From Serratia sp. UGAL515B_01 (lineage in GTDB: Bacteria > Pseudomonadota > Gammaproteobacteria > Enterobacterales > Enterobacteriaceae), in NCBI RefSeq assembly GCF_033095805.1, contig NZ_CP109901.1:496001-560000 (forward strand): a DNA stretch of 64,000 nt, written 5' to 3'. The position numbers were made by a program, and so were the translations under genes. The notes under the pieces were generated by a model, which saw only the letters and a list, made by a program, of their open reading frames with translations, was not told where the DNA came from and did no database searches. This document shows, one piece after another, positions 19,160-28,937 of the stretch (positions are counted from its first letter, which is position 1; the number at the start of each line of letters is the position of its first letter).

Positions 19160-20827
19160 TTACTTGGTGACTCTTTTGTATTTGATGCGGCGGGGTTCCA
19201 GCGCATCGGCACCCAGAGTACGCTTTTTGTACTCTTCGTATTCGGTAAAGTTACCTTCGAAGAACTCCACCTTGCCTTCATCCTGATAGTCAAGAATGTG
19301 AGTAGCAATACGGTCAAGGAACCAACGGTCGTGCGAAATCACCATGGCACAGCCAGGGAATTCCAACAGGGCGTTTTCCAGAGCGCGCAGGGTTTCGATA
19401 TCCAGGTCGTTGGTGGGTTCATCGAGCAGCAGCACGTTGCCACCCACTTGCAGCAGCTTGGCCAGATGCAAGCGGCCTCTTTCACCACCGGAGAGCTCGC
19501 CGACGCGTTTGCCCTGATCGACACCTTTGAAGTTAAAGCGACCCACGTAGGCACGACTTGGCATTTCGGTGTTACCGATGCGCATGATGTCCTGACCGCC
19601 AGACACTTCTTCCCACACGGTTTTAGCGTTGTTCATGCTGTCGCGGAACTGATCCACAGAGGCTAGCTTGACGGTATCACCCAACACAATGCTGCCAGAG
19701 TCAGGCTGCTCTTGACCGGACATCATGCGGAACAGCGTGGATTTACCCGCGCCGTTCGGGCCGATAATCCCGACAATGGCCCCTTTGGGCACTGAGAATG
19801 AGAGATCGTCAATCAGTAAACGATCGCCGTAGGACTTGCGCAGATTAGAGACTTCAACCACTTTATCCCCCAAGCGAGCGCCTGGTGGAATAAACAGTTC
19901 GTTGGTTTCGTTACGTTTCTGGTACTCGGTGCTGTTGAGCTCTTCGAACCGTGCCAAACGAGCTTTGCCCTTAGATTGGCGTCCTTTGGTGCCTTGACGT
20001 ACCCACTCCAGCTCTTTTTCGATCGATTTACGGCGTGCGGCTTCGGCAGAGGCTTCCTGCGCCAAACGAGCATCTTTCTGCTCCAACCAGGAAGAGTAGT
20101 TGCCTTCCCAGGGAATGCCTTCGCCACGGTCTAATTCAAGGATCCAGCCCGCCACGTTATCCAGGAAGTAACGGTCGTGGGTGATCGCCACAACGGTACC
20201 TTCGAAGTCGTGCAGGAAGCGTTCCAACCAGGCAACAGACTCTGCGTCTAGGTGGTTGGTCGGTTCATCTAGCAACAGCATGTCCGGTTTTTCGAGCAGC
20301 AGGCGGCACAGCGCAACGCGGCGGCGTTCACCACCAGAAAGGGTAGCGATTTTGGCATCCCATTCTGGCAAGCGCAGCGCATCGGCGGCGCGTTCGAGCT
20401 GGGTATTGAGGTTGTGGCCATCATGAGCCTGGATGATCTCTTCTAGACGGCCTTGTTCGGCGGCCAGTTTATCGAAGTCTGCCCCTTCTTCTGCGTACAG
20501 TGCGTACACTTCATCAAGACGCTTCAGCGCACCTACCACTTCCGCCAATGCTTCTTCTACCGACTCACGGACGGTATGCTCCGGATTGAGCTGCGGTTCC
20601 TGCGGCAGATAGCCGATCTTGATGCCCGGTTGCGGGCGTGCTTCACCTTCGATATCGGTATCGATACCCGCCATAATGCGCAGCAGGGTAGATTTACCTG
20701 CACCGTTCAGACCGAGTACGCCAATTTTGGCCCCAGGGAAGAAACTCAGGGATATGTTCTTTAGAATATGACGCTTCGGCGGAACCACTTTGCCGACGCG
20801 ATGCATGGTATAGACGTATTGAGCCAC
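19160..20827 (-). CDS. ettA: energy-dependent translational throttle protein EttA (ABC-F)
   Basis: ABC-F ATPase that binds the ribosomal E site and gates entry into elongation according to the ATP/ADP ratio. The start is GTG at 20827, so the mature sequence begins AQYVYTMHRVGKVVPPKRH as in E. coli, giving 555 residues, the same length; a longer open frame to 20917 was rejected. Two ABC domains: Walker A GLNGAGKST near residue 39 and GPNGAGKST near 358, signatures LSGGERRRVAL and LSGGERGRLHL. The interdomain linker is rich in Arg/Lys/Glu (RRKSIEKELEWVRQGTKGRQ). Soluble; no membrane partner. Confidence 0.97.
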   Translation of the reverse strand: MAQYVYTMHRVGKVVPPKRHILKNISLSFFPGAKIGVLGLNGAGKSTLLRIMAGIDTDIEGEARPQPGIKIGYLPQEPQLNPEHTVRESVEEALAEVVGALKRLDEVYALYAEEGADFDKLAAEQGRLEEIIQAHDGHNLNTQLERAADALRLPEWDAKIATLSGGERRRVALCRLLLEKPDMLLLDEPTNHLDAESVAWLERFLHDFEGTVVAITHDRYFLDNVAGWILELDRGEGIPWEGNYSSWLEQKDARLAQEASAEAARRKSIEKELEWVRQGTKGRQSKGKARLARFEELNSTEYQKRNETNELFIPPGARLGDKVVEVSNLRKSYGDRLLIDDLSFSVPKGAIVGIIGPNGAGKSTLFRMMSGQEQPDSGSIVLGDTVKLASVDQFRDSMNNAKTVWEEVSGGQDIMRIGNTEMPSRAYVGRFNFKGVDQGKRVGELSGGERGRLHLAKLLQVGGNVLLLDEPTNDLDIETLRALENALLEFPGCAMVISHDRWFLDRIATHILDYQDEGKVEFFEGNFTEYEEYKKRTLGADALEPRRIKYKRVTK

Positions 20828-20990
20828 GTTGATCCGAGCCTCTCTATCAGTTTTTATAGGATGTCTGGCGGCACGAGTGTAGCCCGTTTCAGCACCAGAT
20901 CCCAGACCTGCCACCACGATCGTTGAATATACCTGTTAATGTGCCTCATTAGGTGAAGTTTGCTGCTTTTTCGAGGCTGCAATAGCAAAA

Positions 20991-21013
20991 CGCCCGGCAT
21001 TATATACCGGGCG
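20991..21013 (-). terminator. intrinsic terminator of the P-type ATPase gene
   Basis: Read on the minus strand, CGCCCGGTATATAATGCCGGGCG forms a stem of seven GC-rich pairs plus AT pairs, followed by TTTT. It starts about 20 bases after the ATPase stop. Confidence 0.75.
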
Positions 21014-21035
21014 TGAGTATCACTTGCTGAAGGCG

Positions 21036-23765
21036 TTATGACGTCTTTTGGGGCGTTGAGATAAAACGATTAATAATCCATTTCTCTACCTCAACAATCA
21101 GGAACAGCACAATAGCGATCATCAGTGTCACACCCCAGTAGAACAGCGGCAATGGAGCGGTGCCAAACAGTGAGTTCATAAAGGGGAGATAAATAATGGC
21201 CATCTGCAATAGCAGTAACACGCCACTTACCAGCCACAGCCCCTTATTCATGAACACTTGGCGGTTGAGTGAGAAGCGATCTGCGGTGCGGCAGTTGAAC
21301 ATGTAAGCCCACTGTGCCGTTACCAAGGTTTGCAGCAATACGGTGCGGATCAGTTCGCTACTGTAACCGCGTGGCTCCATCCAGGCTTCGAGCATAAAGG
21401 CACTGACAGCGATTAGGATCCCGACGAAGGCGATACGCCACATAGCATGGAGATCCAGCACATTACTGCCTGGTATCCTGGGTTTACGGTGCATTAGCCC
21501 TTTTTCGGCGGGTTCATAGGCCAAGCCAAACGACAGCGTTGTAGACGTTGCCATATTCATCCATAGGATCTGGATAGGTGTCAGCGGGAGCATGGCACCG
21601 GCCAGAATAGCGATAATAATCAGTAAGCCTTGTGCCAGGTTGGTCGGCAATACGAATAGAATGGTTTTCTTCAGGTTGTCATAGACCCGACGCCCCTCTT
21701 TAACCGCATTGGCAATGGTGGCGAAGTTATCGTCAGTCAACACCATGTCTGCGGCTTCTTTGGTCACTTCGGTACCCTTGATCCCCATCGCGATACCGAC
21801 GTCAGCCTGTTTCAGCGCTGGTGCATCGTTGACGCCGTCACCGGTCATCCCGACCACGCCACCTTTATCCTGCAAGGCTTTCACCAGACGCAATTTATGC
21901 TCTGGGCTGGTACGGGCAAAGATATCGTAACGTACAGCGGCCGCTGCCAGTTCTTTATCATCCATATGTTCCAGTTGGGAACCGGTAATGGAGTCTTGGC
22001 TGTTGCCGATACCAAGCATGGCACCGATTGCCATCGCGGTTTTTTGGTGATCGCCGGTGATCATTTTCACCCGTATCCCTGCCTGTTGGCATTCAGCAAT
22101 AGCAGCGACGGCTTCTGGACGTGGTGGGTCCATGACTCCGGCAATACCGATAAACACCATCTGTTGGCAGATGTCTTCATGAACTAGTTCCACTTTGCCA
22201 TCTGGCGCGGTTTTACTGGCTGCTGCAACCATGCGTAAACCCTGCTCAGCAAAGCGAGACATCTCGGCTTCCCAGTAGTCACGGCGGAACGGTTGAATAC
22301 CGGAGTTTGTCAGTTCAAACTCACACAGAGAAAACAGTACATCAGGCGCACCGGTAAGGAACACTTGATGGTTTCCCGCTACTTGGCTGCGGACTGCCAT
22401 GTACTTGTAGCTGGAGTCAAACGGGATTTTGGCCAGTTGGCGTGTTTCGCCCAGTTGCAGTTTTGCTTTCATCGCCAGGACTTTCAGCGCCCCCTCAGTC
22501 GGGCTGCCTGTGACCACCCAGCGGCCGTTTTCCTCCTGTTTTACCTGGCTGTCGTTACACAAAGTGATAGCGGTGATAAATTGGATCAGTGGAGGGAAAT
22601 CCTGCACCTGCACTTGCTTGTCACTATCGATGGGGAAGATACCGCCAACGGGTTGGTAACTTTCTCCTTCAACGCGGAAAGCATGGTCGGCCATGATGAC
22701 GTTTTTTGCTGTCATTTCGTTCATGGTCAGGGTGCCGGTCTTGTCAGAACAGATTACCGTCATGGAGCCTAGGGTTTCTACCGTTGGCAATTTGCGGATG
22801 ATGGCACGGTTACGCGCCATCGTCTGTACACCCAATGACAGGATTATTGAGATAATCGCGGGTAGACCTTCGGGCACTGAAGCTACCGCCAGGCTGATCA
22901 GCGCCACCAAAAGTTCACCGAGCGGCATATCACGCAGAGTAAAGGCAAACAGGAACAGCAGAACCATCATCACTAGGATCAGGATGAAAATCCCTTTGCC
23001 AAGATTATCCATCTGTTGCAGCAGCGGCGTGCGTTGGGTTTTAACGGCGGAAATCATTTCGCTGATGTGGCCAAGCTCGGTGTGCCCTCCAGTCGCAATG
23101 ACCACGCCTTTGGCGTTACCGGCACTGATCGTGGTGCCTGAGAATAATAGATTGGTGCGATCGCCGATCATTACTTCTTCTGTAATGGCATCAGTTTGTT
23201 TGGAAACAACGGTGGATTCGCCGGTCAGGATGGCTTCCTCAACCTGTAGGTTATGGGATTCAATCAGCCGCAGGTCTGCGGGAATTTTATCGCCCGGGCG
23301 CAACAATACGATATCACCAGGGACCAAGTCTTCGGCATTTACCGTATGGTTAATGCCGTCACGTACCACGACCGCTTGGCTGGAAAGCATATTTTGAATG
23401 CCTTTCAGCGATTTCTCCGCGCTATTCTCTTGCACGAAACCAATCAGTGCGTTAATCACGGCAACGCCCAGAATAACAACGGTATCGATCCAATGGCCCA
23501 TGATGCCTTTCAGGAAGGCGGCGCCGAGCAGAATGTAAATAAGGACATCGTTGAAGTGCGCAATAAAACGCATGAACGCGCTTTTTCCGGCTTTTTCTGG
23601 TAGTGCATTCGGACCAAATTTTTGCAGGCGTTGCTTAACTTCTTGTTCACTCAGACCAGTATGCTGGCTATTTAAATGTTGGAGTGTGTCTTCAATATCA
23701 TACTGATACCATGCTTTATCCGGTTTCGGTGGCTCATGGTAGCCGCTTGAGGTCGGTGTTGGCAT
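21036..23765 (-). CDS. cation-transporting P2-type ATPase
   Basis: 909 residues, ion-pumping P-type ATPase with the SERCA/PacL-like layout: N-terminal cation ATPase domain, A-domain TGES (LTGESTVV), phosphorylated Asp 341 in CSDKTGTLTMNE, P-domain TGDGVNDAPALKQADVGIAMG, and ten predicted membrane helices. The M4 motif PEGLP is intact. Two positions that ligate calcium in SERCA are changed: M5 has TNLAQ where SERCA has NVGE, and M6 has NMATS where SERCA has NLVTD. The transported ion therefore need not be calcium. No regulatory gene lies beside it; the next gene, slt, is divergent over 560 bases. Family sure, substrate unknown. Confidence 0.88.
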   Translation of the reverse strand: MPTPTSSGYHEPPKPDKAWYQYDIEDTLQHLNSQHTGLSEQEVKQRLQKFGPNALPEKAGKSAFMRFIAHFNDVLIYILLGAAFLKGIMGHWIDTVVILGVAVINALIGFVQENSAEKSLKGIQNMLSSQAVVVRDGINHTVNAEDLVPGDIVLLRPGDKIPADLRLIESHNLQVEEAILTGESTVVSKQTDAITEEVMIGDRTNLLFSGTTISAGNAKGVVIATGGHTELGHISEMISAVKTQRTPLLQQMDNLGKGIFILILVMMVLLFLFAFTLRDMPLGELLVALISLAVASVPEGLPAIISIILSLGVQTMARNRAIIRKLPTVETLGSMTVICSDKTGTLTMNEMTAKNVIMADHAFRVEGESYQPVGGIFPIDSDKQVQVQDFPPLIQFITAITLCNDSQVKQEENGRWVVTGSPTEGALKVLAMKAKLQLGETRQLAKIPFDSSYKYMAVRSQVAGNHQVFLTGAPDVLFSLCEFELTNSGIQPFRRDYWEAEMSRFAEQGLRMVAAASKTAPDGKVELVHEDICQQMVFIGIAGVMDPPRPEAVAAIAECQQAGIRVKMITGDHQKTAMAIGAMLGIGNSQDSITGSQLEHMDDKELAAAAVRYDIFARTSPEHKLRLVKALQDKGGVVGMTGDGVNDAPALKQADVGIAMGIKGTEVTKEAADMVLTDDNFATIANAVKEGRRVYDNLKKTILFVLPTNLAQGLLIIIAILAGAMLPLTPIQILWMNMATSTTLSFGLAYEPAEKGLMHRKPRIPGSNVLDLHAMWRIAFVGILIAVSAFMLEAWMEPRGYSSELIRTVLLQTLVTAQWAYMFNCRTADRFSLNRQVFMNKGLWLVSGVLLLLQMAIIYLPFMNSLFGTAPLPLFYWGVTLMIAIVLFLIVEVEKWIINRFISTPQKTS

Positions 23766-24072
23766 TTAAGCTTCTCCTGAAGTAAGTCGGACATAATTTG
23801 CTATCTGCCTTGGCCCCTTTTCGTTGAGTGAGTCAAGTATGCAAATGTTTTTCTTTTAACGTCTACAGCATGTAATTTTTATAAAAATGAATGACTACAT
23901 ACAAAACTATAGAATACCGTTTGGTCTGTGATGGAAACATTTGCAGACTCCGCTGAATTATAAAAACCTCTTTTTCTCATTGGCCTAGAGCTTTTCCTGT
24001 GATAATTGCCTAAGGTACAAAAGCGCTTATAACCTATGAATGGATAAACGTTTTTGTTGTCTATGCTAAATT
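23766..24072. other. intergenic region between the ATPase gene and slt, left part
   Basis: About 300 AT-rich bases with no supported gene. It must hold the promoter of the minus-strand ATPase. GAGAAGC just left of its ATG serves as ribosome-binding site on that strand. I see no operator I can name. Confidence 0.5.
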
Positions 24073-24257
24073 CGAGGCTGTGTCCTTTAACAGCACGCAG
24101 GTGTTGCCGCAGACCCAAAAGCCCGTTATCAAGGCGGAGGGACCCTTCGCTTGAAGCCCGACAACACAGAGAACGGTTGAACGGTGTTCATTCGGGCTGT
24201 AGGCATTGTGCGCAAGGAAAGGCGTGAGACACTCAGAAACCAGTTTCACAGCCCCGC
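24073..24257. repeat. intergenic repeat, family A, copy 2 (MITE-like)
   Basis: Opens with GAGGCTGTGTCCTTTAAC, as at 4385, and closes near TTTCACAGCCCC, whose complement GGGGCTGTGAAA gives terminal inverted GGCTGTG ends. About 185 bases. It shares CCCAAAAGCCCGTT and AGGCGTGAG with copy 1 in direct orientation, but CGACAACACAGAGAACGG here is the inverse of the block at 4541, so the interior has been rearranged. It sits just upstream of slt. Confidence 0.6.
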
Positions 24258-24328
24258 TAATTGTTGATACGGTGTGGCAATCGCATAAACCGATCCTTGT
24301 AAGACGACCCAGTGAGGAAAGAGTAAGT

Positions 24329-26257
24329 ATGGTAAAGGTGGACAAGTTGCGGCTTTTGGCTTTAGGCCTTTGCCTCACAGTATTTTCTGGTGCGGTATTG
24401 GCAGACTCTTTGGATGCCCAGCGCCAACGTTATCTACAAATAAAGCAGGCTTGGGACGGTAATCAGATGGAGGTGGTGCAGCAGCTGATGCCCACGCTAA
24501 AGGATTATCCGTTGTATCCGTATCTGGAGTATCGCCAATTGACTCAGGATCTCGGTTCCGCCAGCGTGACTCAGGTCAGCCAGTTCTTACAGCAGCACCC
24601 AACGTTGCCGCCTGCTAAATCGCTTTCATCCCGTTTTGTCAATGAGCTGGCACGCCGAGAAGACTGGCGCTCATTGCTGGTATTCAGTCCGCAGGAGCCA
24701 AAATCTGCCGCAGCGCGTTGTAATTATTATTATGCCAAGTGGGCTACTGGCGATCAGCAAGCAGCTTGGAAAGGGGCAGACGATATCTGGATGAATGGTC
24801 AATCCCTGCCTGCCTCTTGTGACAAACTGTTCAGTGTCTGGCAGGCTGCCGGTAAACAAACGCCATCGAATACATTGGCGCGCATGAAACTAGCTATGAA
24901 AGAGGGAAATAGCAGCCTAGTGAACGCCCTGTATCGCCAGCTTCCTGCTGAGTATCAGACCATGGGCGATGCGTTGGTACGTTTGCAAAAAGATCCCAGT
25001 ACGGTAGAGTCTTTTGCTCGCAACGTTGGCCCAACAGATTTTACACGTTCGGCAACCATTATCGCTTTTGAGCGTTTTGCTCGTCAGAATGCGGAAAGCG
25101 CCCGTGCTATGATTTCAACCGTTGCCCGCCTGCAGAAGATGAGTGAAAGCGAGAAACTTGAATTGGAAGAGGCTGTGGCTTGGCGTTGGATGGGAAGCGA
25201 TGCGACGTTTGAACAGGCTCAGTGGCGTGATCAGGTGATCCTACGCAGTCAATTGCCAGCGTTGCTGGAACGCCGTGTTCGTATGGCGTTAGGGGCAGGC
25301 GATCGCCAGGGGTTAAAAACCTGGTTGTCACGTTTACCTGAAGACTCGCGTGATAAAGACGAATGGCGATACTGGCGTGCGAGTGAGTTGATCAATGACG
25401 GCCAACGCAGTGAAGGTGAGGCGATACTCCGTAGCCTGATGAATCAACGCGGTTTCTATCCTATGGTTGCCGCGCAAAAGCTGAATGTTCCTTATCCCGT
25501 CAAGGTAGCCGTGGCGGCTAAGCCCCAGGCAGATTTAGTTCAGGCACCAGAGATTGCTCGCGTCCGTGAACTGATGTACTGGAATATGGATAACCAGGCT
25601 CGTAACGAATGGAGTGCATTTGTGGCCAGCCGGAATCGCTCCGAACAGGAAGCACTGGCGCGCTATGCTTTTGAACAGAACTGGGCTGACCTAAGCGTAC
25701 AGGCCACAATCGTGGCTAAACTTTGGGATCACTTAGAGGAGCGCTTTCCTCTGGCATGGCCGCAGGAGTTTCGACGTACGACAGAGGATAAAGGTATTAC
25801 GCCAAGCTACGCCATGGCGATCGCTCGTCAGGAAAGTGCCTGGAATCCTAAAGCTCAATCACCGGTGGGGGCGGCAGGCTTAATGCAGGTCATGCCGCGG
25901 ACTGCGCAACATACGGTAGAAAGGTACGGTATTCCAGGCTATTCCAACCCAAGTCAACTCTATGATCCAAAAACCAACATTACTATTGGTACCCGTTATC
26001 TCGAGTCGGTCTATCAGCAATTTGGTCGTAATCGCATTCTTGCTGCGGCCGCCTATAATGCAGGCCCTTCAAGGGTGAACACCTGGTTGGCCAATACTGA
26101 CGGGCGTGTTGATGCTGTCGCTTTTGTGGAGAGTATTCCGTTCTCGGAAACACGTTCTTACGTGAAGAACGTGTTGGCTTATGACGCATTTTATCGTTAC
26201 TTCATGCACCACCCAGCGAAAGTGCTGACTGATGCTGAGTGGCAAAGACGTTATTAG
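24329..26257 (+). CDS. slt: soluble lytic murein transglycosylase Slt70
   Basis: Periplasmic enzyme that cleaves peptidoglycan glycan strands with formation of 1,6-anhydromuramic ends. 642 residues (E. coli 645). A signal peptide of about 27 residues (KLRLLALGLCLTVFSG, AVLADS) precedes the long alpha-superhelical U- and L-domains. The C-terminal catalytic SLT domain carries the Glu in IARQESAWNPKAQSPVGAAGL near residue 500 and the AAYNAGPSRV motif near 580. The ATG at 24329 follows GTGAGGAAAGAG; the frame open to 24206 runs through repeat DNA and was rejected. trpR follows as in E. coli. Confidence 0.95.
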   Translation: MVKVDKLRLLALGLCLTVFSGAVLADSLDAQRQRYLQIKQAWDGNQMEVVQQLMPTLKDYPLYPYLEYRQLTQDLGSASVTQVSQFLQQHPTLPPAKSLSSRFVNELARREDWRSLLVFSPQEPKSAAARCNYYYAKWATGDQQAAWKGADDIWMNGQSLPASCDKLFSVWQAAGKQTPSNTLARMKLAMKEGNSSLVNALYRQLPAEYQTMGDALVRLQKDPSTVESFARNVGPTDFTRSATIIAFERFARQNAESARAMISTVARLQKMSESEKLELEEAVAWRWMGSDATFEQAQWRDQVILRSQLPALLERRVRMALGAGDRQGLKTWLSRLPEDSRDKDEWRYWRASELINDGQRSEGEAILRSLMNQRGFYPMVAAQKLNVPYPVKVAVAAKPQADLVQAPEIARVRELMYWNMDNQARNEWSAFVASRNRSEQEALARYAFEQNWADLSVQATIVAKLWDHLEERFPLAWPQEFRRTTEDKGITPSYAMAIARQESAWNPKAQSPVGAAGLMQVMPRTAQHTVERYGIPGYSNPSQLYDPKTNITIGTRYLESVYQQFGRNRILAAAAYNAGPSRVNTWLANTDGRVDAVAFVESIPFSETRSYVKNVLAYDAFYRYFMHHPAKVLTDAEWQRRY

Positions 26258-26346
26258 GCTATCGCTTTTAATTGCTAGTGGTGCCGTAACATTCTCAAGA
26301 GAGCAATGGCAATCTGTTTAGATTGTCATTTTGCCTATCCTGCCTT

Positions 26347-26395
26347 TTGAAGGATAACGGGTCTATGTTATGCTGCTGTACTAGTTAAATAGTAT
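26347..26395 (+). promoter_or_regulatory. trpR promoter and TrpR operator
   Basis: GTACTAGTTAAATAGTAT at 26378-26395 closely matches the TrpR operator core (ACTAGTTAACTAGT). It lies just downstream of a plausible -35 TTGAAG (26347) and -10 TATGCT (26369), so it covers the transcription start. This implies autoregulation by TrpR with tryptophan. Confidence 0.8.
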
Positions 26396-26405
26396 GGTGG
26401 CTGTA

Positions 26406-26732
26406 ATGACCCAATTATCACTTAACGACCCTGCACTTTCAGAACAAGGTAATGAAGATTGGCTGCGTTTTGTTGCACTGCTGCAGAATTCATTTTCTCA
26501 GGATTTGCACCAGCAACTGATGCAATTGTTGTTGACGCCAGATGAACGCACTGCATTGGGAACAAGGGTGAGAATTATTCAGGAGCTGATGCGAGGGGAA
26601 ATGAGCCAGCGTGAACTGAAGAATCAACTGGGGGCAGGTATCGCTACCATTACCCGTGGTTCTAACAGTCTCAAGGCGGCAACCCCTGCGCTTAAACAGT
26701 GGCTGGAGCTACAACTGCTGGGTGATCAATAA
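26406..26732 (+). CDS. trpR: trp operon repressor TrpR
   Basis: Tryptophan-activated repressor of trp genes and of itself. 108 residues from the ATG at 26406, the E. coli length. The N-terminal part is variable; from [10 protein letters not shown] it is the conserved all-helical fold, with the helix-turn-helix in [21 protein letters not shown] near residues 67-87. The alternative ATG at 26394 lies inside the operator and would leave almost no leader, so the later start with GGTGG upstream is preferred. Confidence 0.94.
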   Translation: MTQLSLNDPALSEQGNEDWLRFVALLQNSFSQDLHQQLMQLLLTPDERTALGTRVRIIQELMRGEMSQRELKNQLGAGIATITRGSNSLKAATPALKQWLELQLLGDQ

Positions 26733-26747
26733 CATCACCCAGGTCAA

Positions 26748-27290
26748 TTATTGATGTGGTGTGTTGATGATGTGGCTACGATAAACAGGATTATGAAATG
26801 GCACCAGCGCTAGGAGTAACGCTTGGTGATAAACGCTGGAACGACTCAATCTGCCGTCAGTAAAAATGCTGATTGCGCCACCTTGGCGTTTAACGTCGGT
26901 GTTTCCCGTCAGCAAGGCCATTTCACTGCCCAATTCGCGGCCAGCTCGAATTCCCTGTAAAATTGATTCTGGCAACATCAGGCTCGCAGAACGCGATTCG
27001 CCACGAATTGTTGTATTTTCTATAGTCATCCAGGCGAATGTCATGTTCTCCTCGATCCCGGCTTCGACTCCGACCCAGAAGTCGGCTTCTGGTCGTACTT
27101 GCCGTGCTTCCATGACGCGCTGGCGTGCGCCGGTTCGGGTTTCGGCATTACCAATTGGCTGCAGTGATACGCCGCTGGCGACGTCAATAGATTCTATGCG
27201 ACATTGGTCAGCGCCAAAGGTATCTGCAAAGGCTGATTGAATAGCCTTGATCTTTGCAGGGTTGGTAGTTGCAGCGACAACATGATACAT
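26748..27290 (-). CDS. yjjX: inosine/xanthosine triphosphatase YjjX
   Basis: House-cleaning phosphatase that hydrolyses non-canonical purine nucleotides (ITP/XTP). 180 residues (E. coli about 170). The NTPase signature [15 protein letters not shown] is at the N-terminus; [11 protein letters not shown] and the [11 protein letters not shown] segment near residue 75 form the active site. It converges on trpR across 15 bases and is divergent from gpmB, as in E. coli. Confidence 0.93.
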   Translation of the reverse strand: MYHVVAATTNPAKIKAIQSAFADTFGADQCRIESIDVASGVSLQPIGNAETRTGARQRVMEARQVRPEADFWVGVEAGIEENMTFAWMTIENTTIRGESRSASLMLPESILQGIRAGRELGSEMALLTGNTDVKRQGGAISIFTDGRLSRSSVYHQALLLALVPFHNPVYRSHIINTPHQ

Positions 27291-27423
27291 AACGGGTTTA
27301 GCTTCCTTAATGTGAGGCTGTATCTTGCCATTTTTTTGAAAGCCAGTTCGGCATATTCAAATGCAAAGCGAGATACTCGCCACAGATAAACTCAAGTTTC
27401 ACGCAGTATAACGGAAAAGAAAA

Positions 27424-28071
27424 ATGTTACAGGTATACCTTGTTCGCCATGGCGAAACGGAATGGAACGCGGCACGCCGCATTCAGGGACAATCTGATAG
27501 CCCATTAACTGCAAAAGGTGAACACCAAGCCCATCTGGTTGGCGAGCGCGTTAAGCGAGAGCGCATCACTCACGTGATTACCAGCGATCTGGGCCGTACC
27601 CGTCGCACAGCACAAATTATTGCTAACGCTTGCGGTTGTGGTGTTATCGAAGACGTAAGGCTGCGAGAACTGCACATGGGCGTTCTGGAAGAACGTCTTA
27701 TTGACAGTCTGACACCGCAAGAAGAGCTGTGGCGTAAACAGATGGTTGATGGTACTGCGGATGGTCGTATCCCTCAAGGGGAGTCTATGGTGGAATTGGG
27801 TGTGCGCATGCGTGCTGCACTTGAAAGCTGTCTGGCGCTGCCGCAAGGCAGTAGACCATTGATGGTTAGCCACGGAATCGCTTTGGGTTGCTTGATCAGC
27901 ACAGTTCTGGGGCTACCTGCCTATGCCGAACGCCGTATGCGTTTACGAAACTGCTCGCTGTCCCGCGTTGACTACCAGCAAAGCCAATGGTTGGCTGCTG
28001 GGTGGATTGTCGAGACGGCTGGCGATGTTTCACACCTGGACATGCCTGCGCTGGATGAACTGCAACGCTAG
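27424..28071 (+). CDS. gpmB: phosphoglycerate mutase-like phosphatase GpmB
   Basis: Histidine-phosphatase superfamily, 215 residues, same length as E. coli GpmB. The catalytic RHGETEWNAARRIQG motif is at residues 8-22, the second Arg in TSDLGRTRRTA near 58, and the second His in MVSHGIALG near 150. E. coli GpmB has little mutase activity, so a phosphatase role is likely. The stop overlaps the stop of the convergent rob gene by four bases. Confidence 0.94.
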   Translation: MLQVYLVRHGETEWNAARRIQGQSDSPLTAKGEHQAHLVGERVKRERITHVITSDLGRTRRTAQIIANACGCGVIEDVRLRELHMGVLEERLIDSLTPQEELWRKQMVDGTADGRIPQGESMVELGVRMRAALESCLALPQGSRPLMVSHGIALGCLISTVLGLPAYAERRMRLRNCSLSRVDYQQSQWLAAGWIVETAGDVSHLDMPALDELQR

Positions 28072-28937
28072 CGGCGTATTGGGATCAGATAATCGCAATA
28101 GATCTCTGTGGGGGCTTGAGATTGTCTGTTTACATCTTGTGGGTAGAAGCGTTCGACATCCTGACCCTTACGACGGATTAACGCCAGTGTGGGTAAGCAG
28201 GTATCGTATAGCATCAGAATGAAATCTTGCAGGCCTGAAGCGGCGCCTTGATAGCTGAACATGGCATAATCCCCTCCTTGCAGTACGATTGGTAGGCCTT
28301 CCTGTATGTTGGATGGTATGTGGTGGGGATCCAATGCCGTGGTGTAGAGCACTTCTTGCTCGTCGTCTTTTTCCTGACTTGGCCTTGAATGATGCAGGCC
28401 GTACAGCACTGAGGGCAATGTTTTAACTTCGCCCAGATACTGGTGCCAGAATTGTAAGCGTAGCTCGGTGCGAAAGCTGGATAACTGCTCCAGAGTGCAG
28501 GAATAGCTCTTTGTTAAACCAATGAGATGCAACTCTGGTAGGGTGACAAATTGAGGTGTTGGTAAAGTGAATGAGTCCAAGCGGATTGGAGCGCAAATAC
28601 CAAATGCTTTCCAATCTTCTGCACGACGATAAAGCGCCGGAGTTTGGGCAAATTGCTTTTTGAATGCACGGGTAAAAGTCTGTTGTGAGTCAAAACGATA
28701 TTGTAAGGCAATGTCCAGAATGGGGCGGCTGGTCAGACGTAATGCAACAGCGGCTTTTGACAGTCTTCTTGCCCGAATGTAAGCGCCTATAGCATTACCT
28801 GTAATATCTTTGAACATCCTTTGTAGATGCCATTTGGAATAACCTGCTTTGGCTGCCACGTTGTCGAGTGATAAAGGTTGGTCCAGATGGCTTTCCAGCC
28901 AACTGAGCAGATCACGAATGATACCTGCTTGATCCAT
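28068..28937 (-). CDS. rob: right-origin-binding transcription factor Rob (AraC family)
   Basis: 289 residues as in E. coli Rob, a MarA/SoxS-related activator of efflux and stress genes. The N-terminal AraC-type DNA-binding domain spans about residues 1-110, with two helix-turn-helix units (LDNVAAKAGYSKWHLQRMFK and ILDIALQYRFDSQQTFTRAFK). The C-terminal GyrI-like ligand-binding domain ends YCDYLIPIRR. Its 3' end overlaps gpmB by four bases in the convergent sense. Confidence 0.95.
   Translation of the reverse strand: MDQAGIIRDLLSWLESHLDQPLSLDNVAAKAGYSKWHLQRMFKDITGNAIGAYIRARRLSKAAVALRLTSRPILDIALQYRFDSQQTFTRAFKKQFAQTPALYRRAEDWKAFGICAPIRLDSFTLPTPQFVTLPELHLIGLTKSYSCTLEQLSSFRTELRLQFWHQYLGEVKTLPSVLYGLHHSRPSQEKDDEQEVLYTTALDPHHIPSNIQEGLPIVLQGGDYAMFSYQGAASGLQDFILMLYDTCLPTLALIRRKGQDVERFYPQDVNRQSQAPTEIYCDYLIPIRR

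Noticed and set aside
24206..24328. Extension of slt upstream to 24206
   Set aside because: It runs through the family A repeat and would hide the signal peptide behind 41 residues.
26394..26405. ATG at 26394 as trpR start
   Set aside because: It lies within the operator and transcription start region; the ATG at 26406 gives the normal 108 residues.
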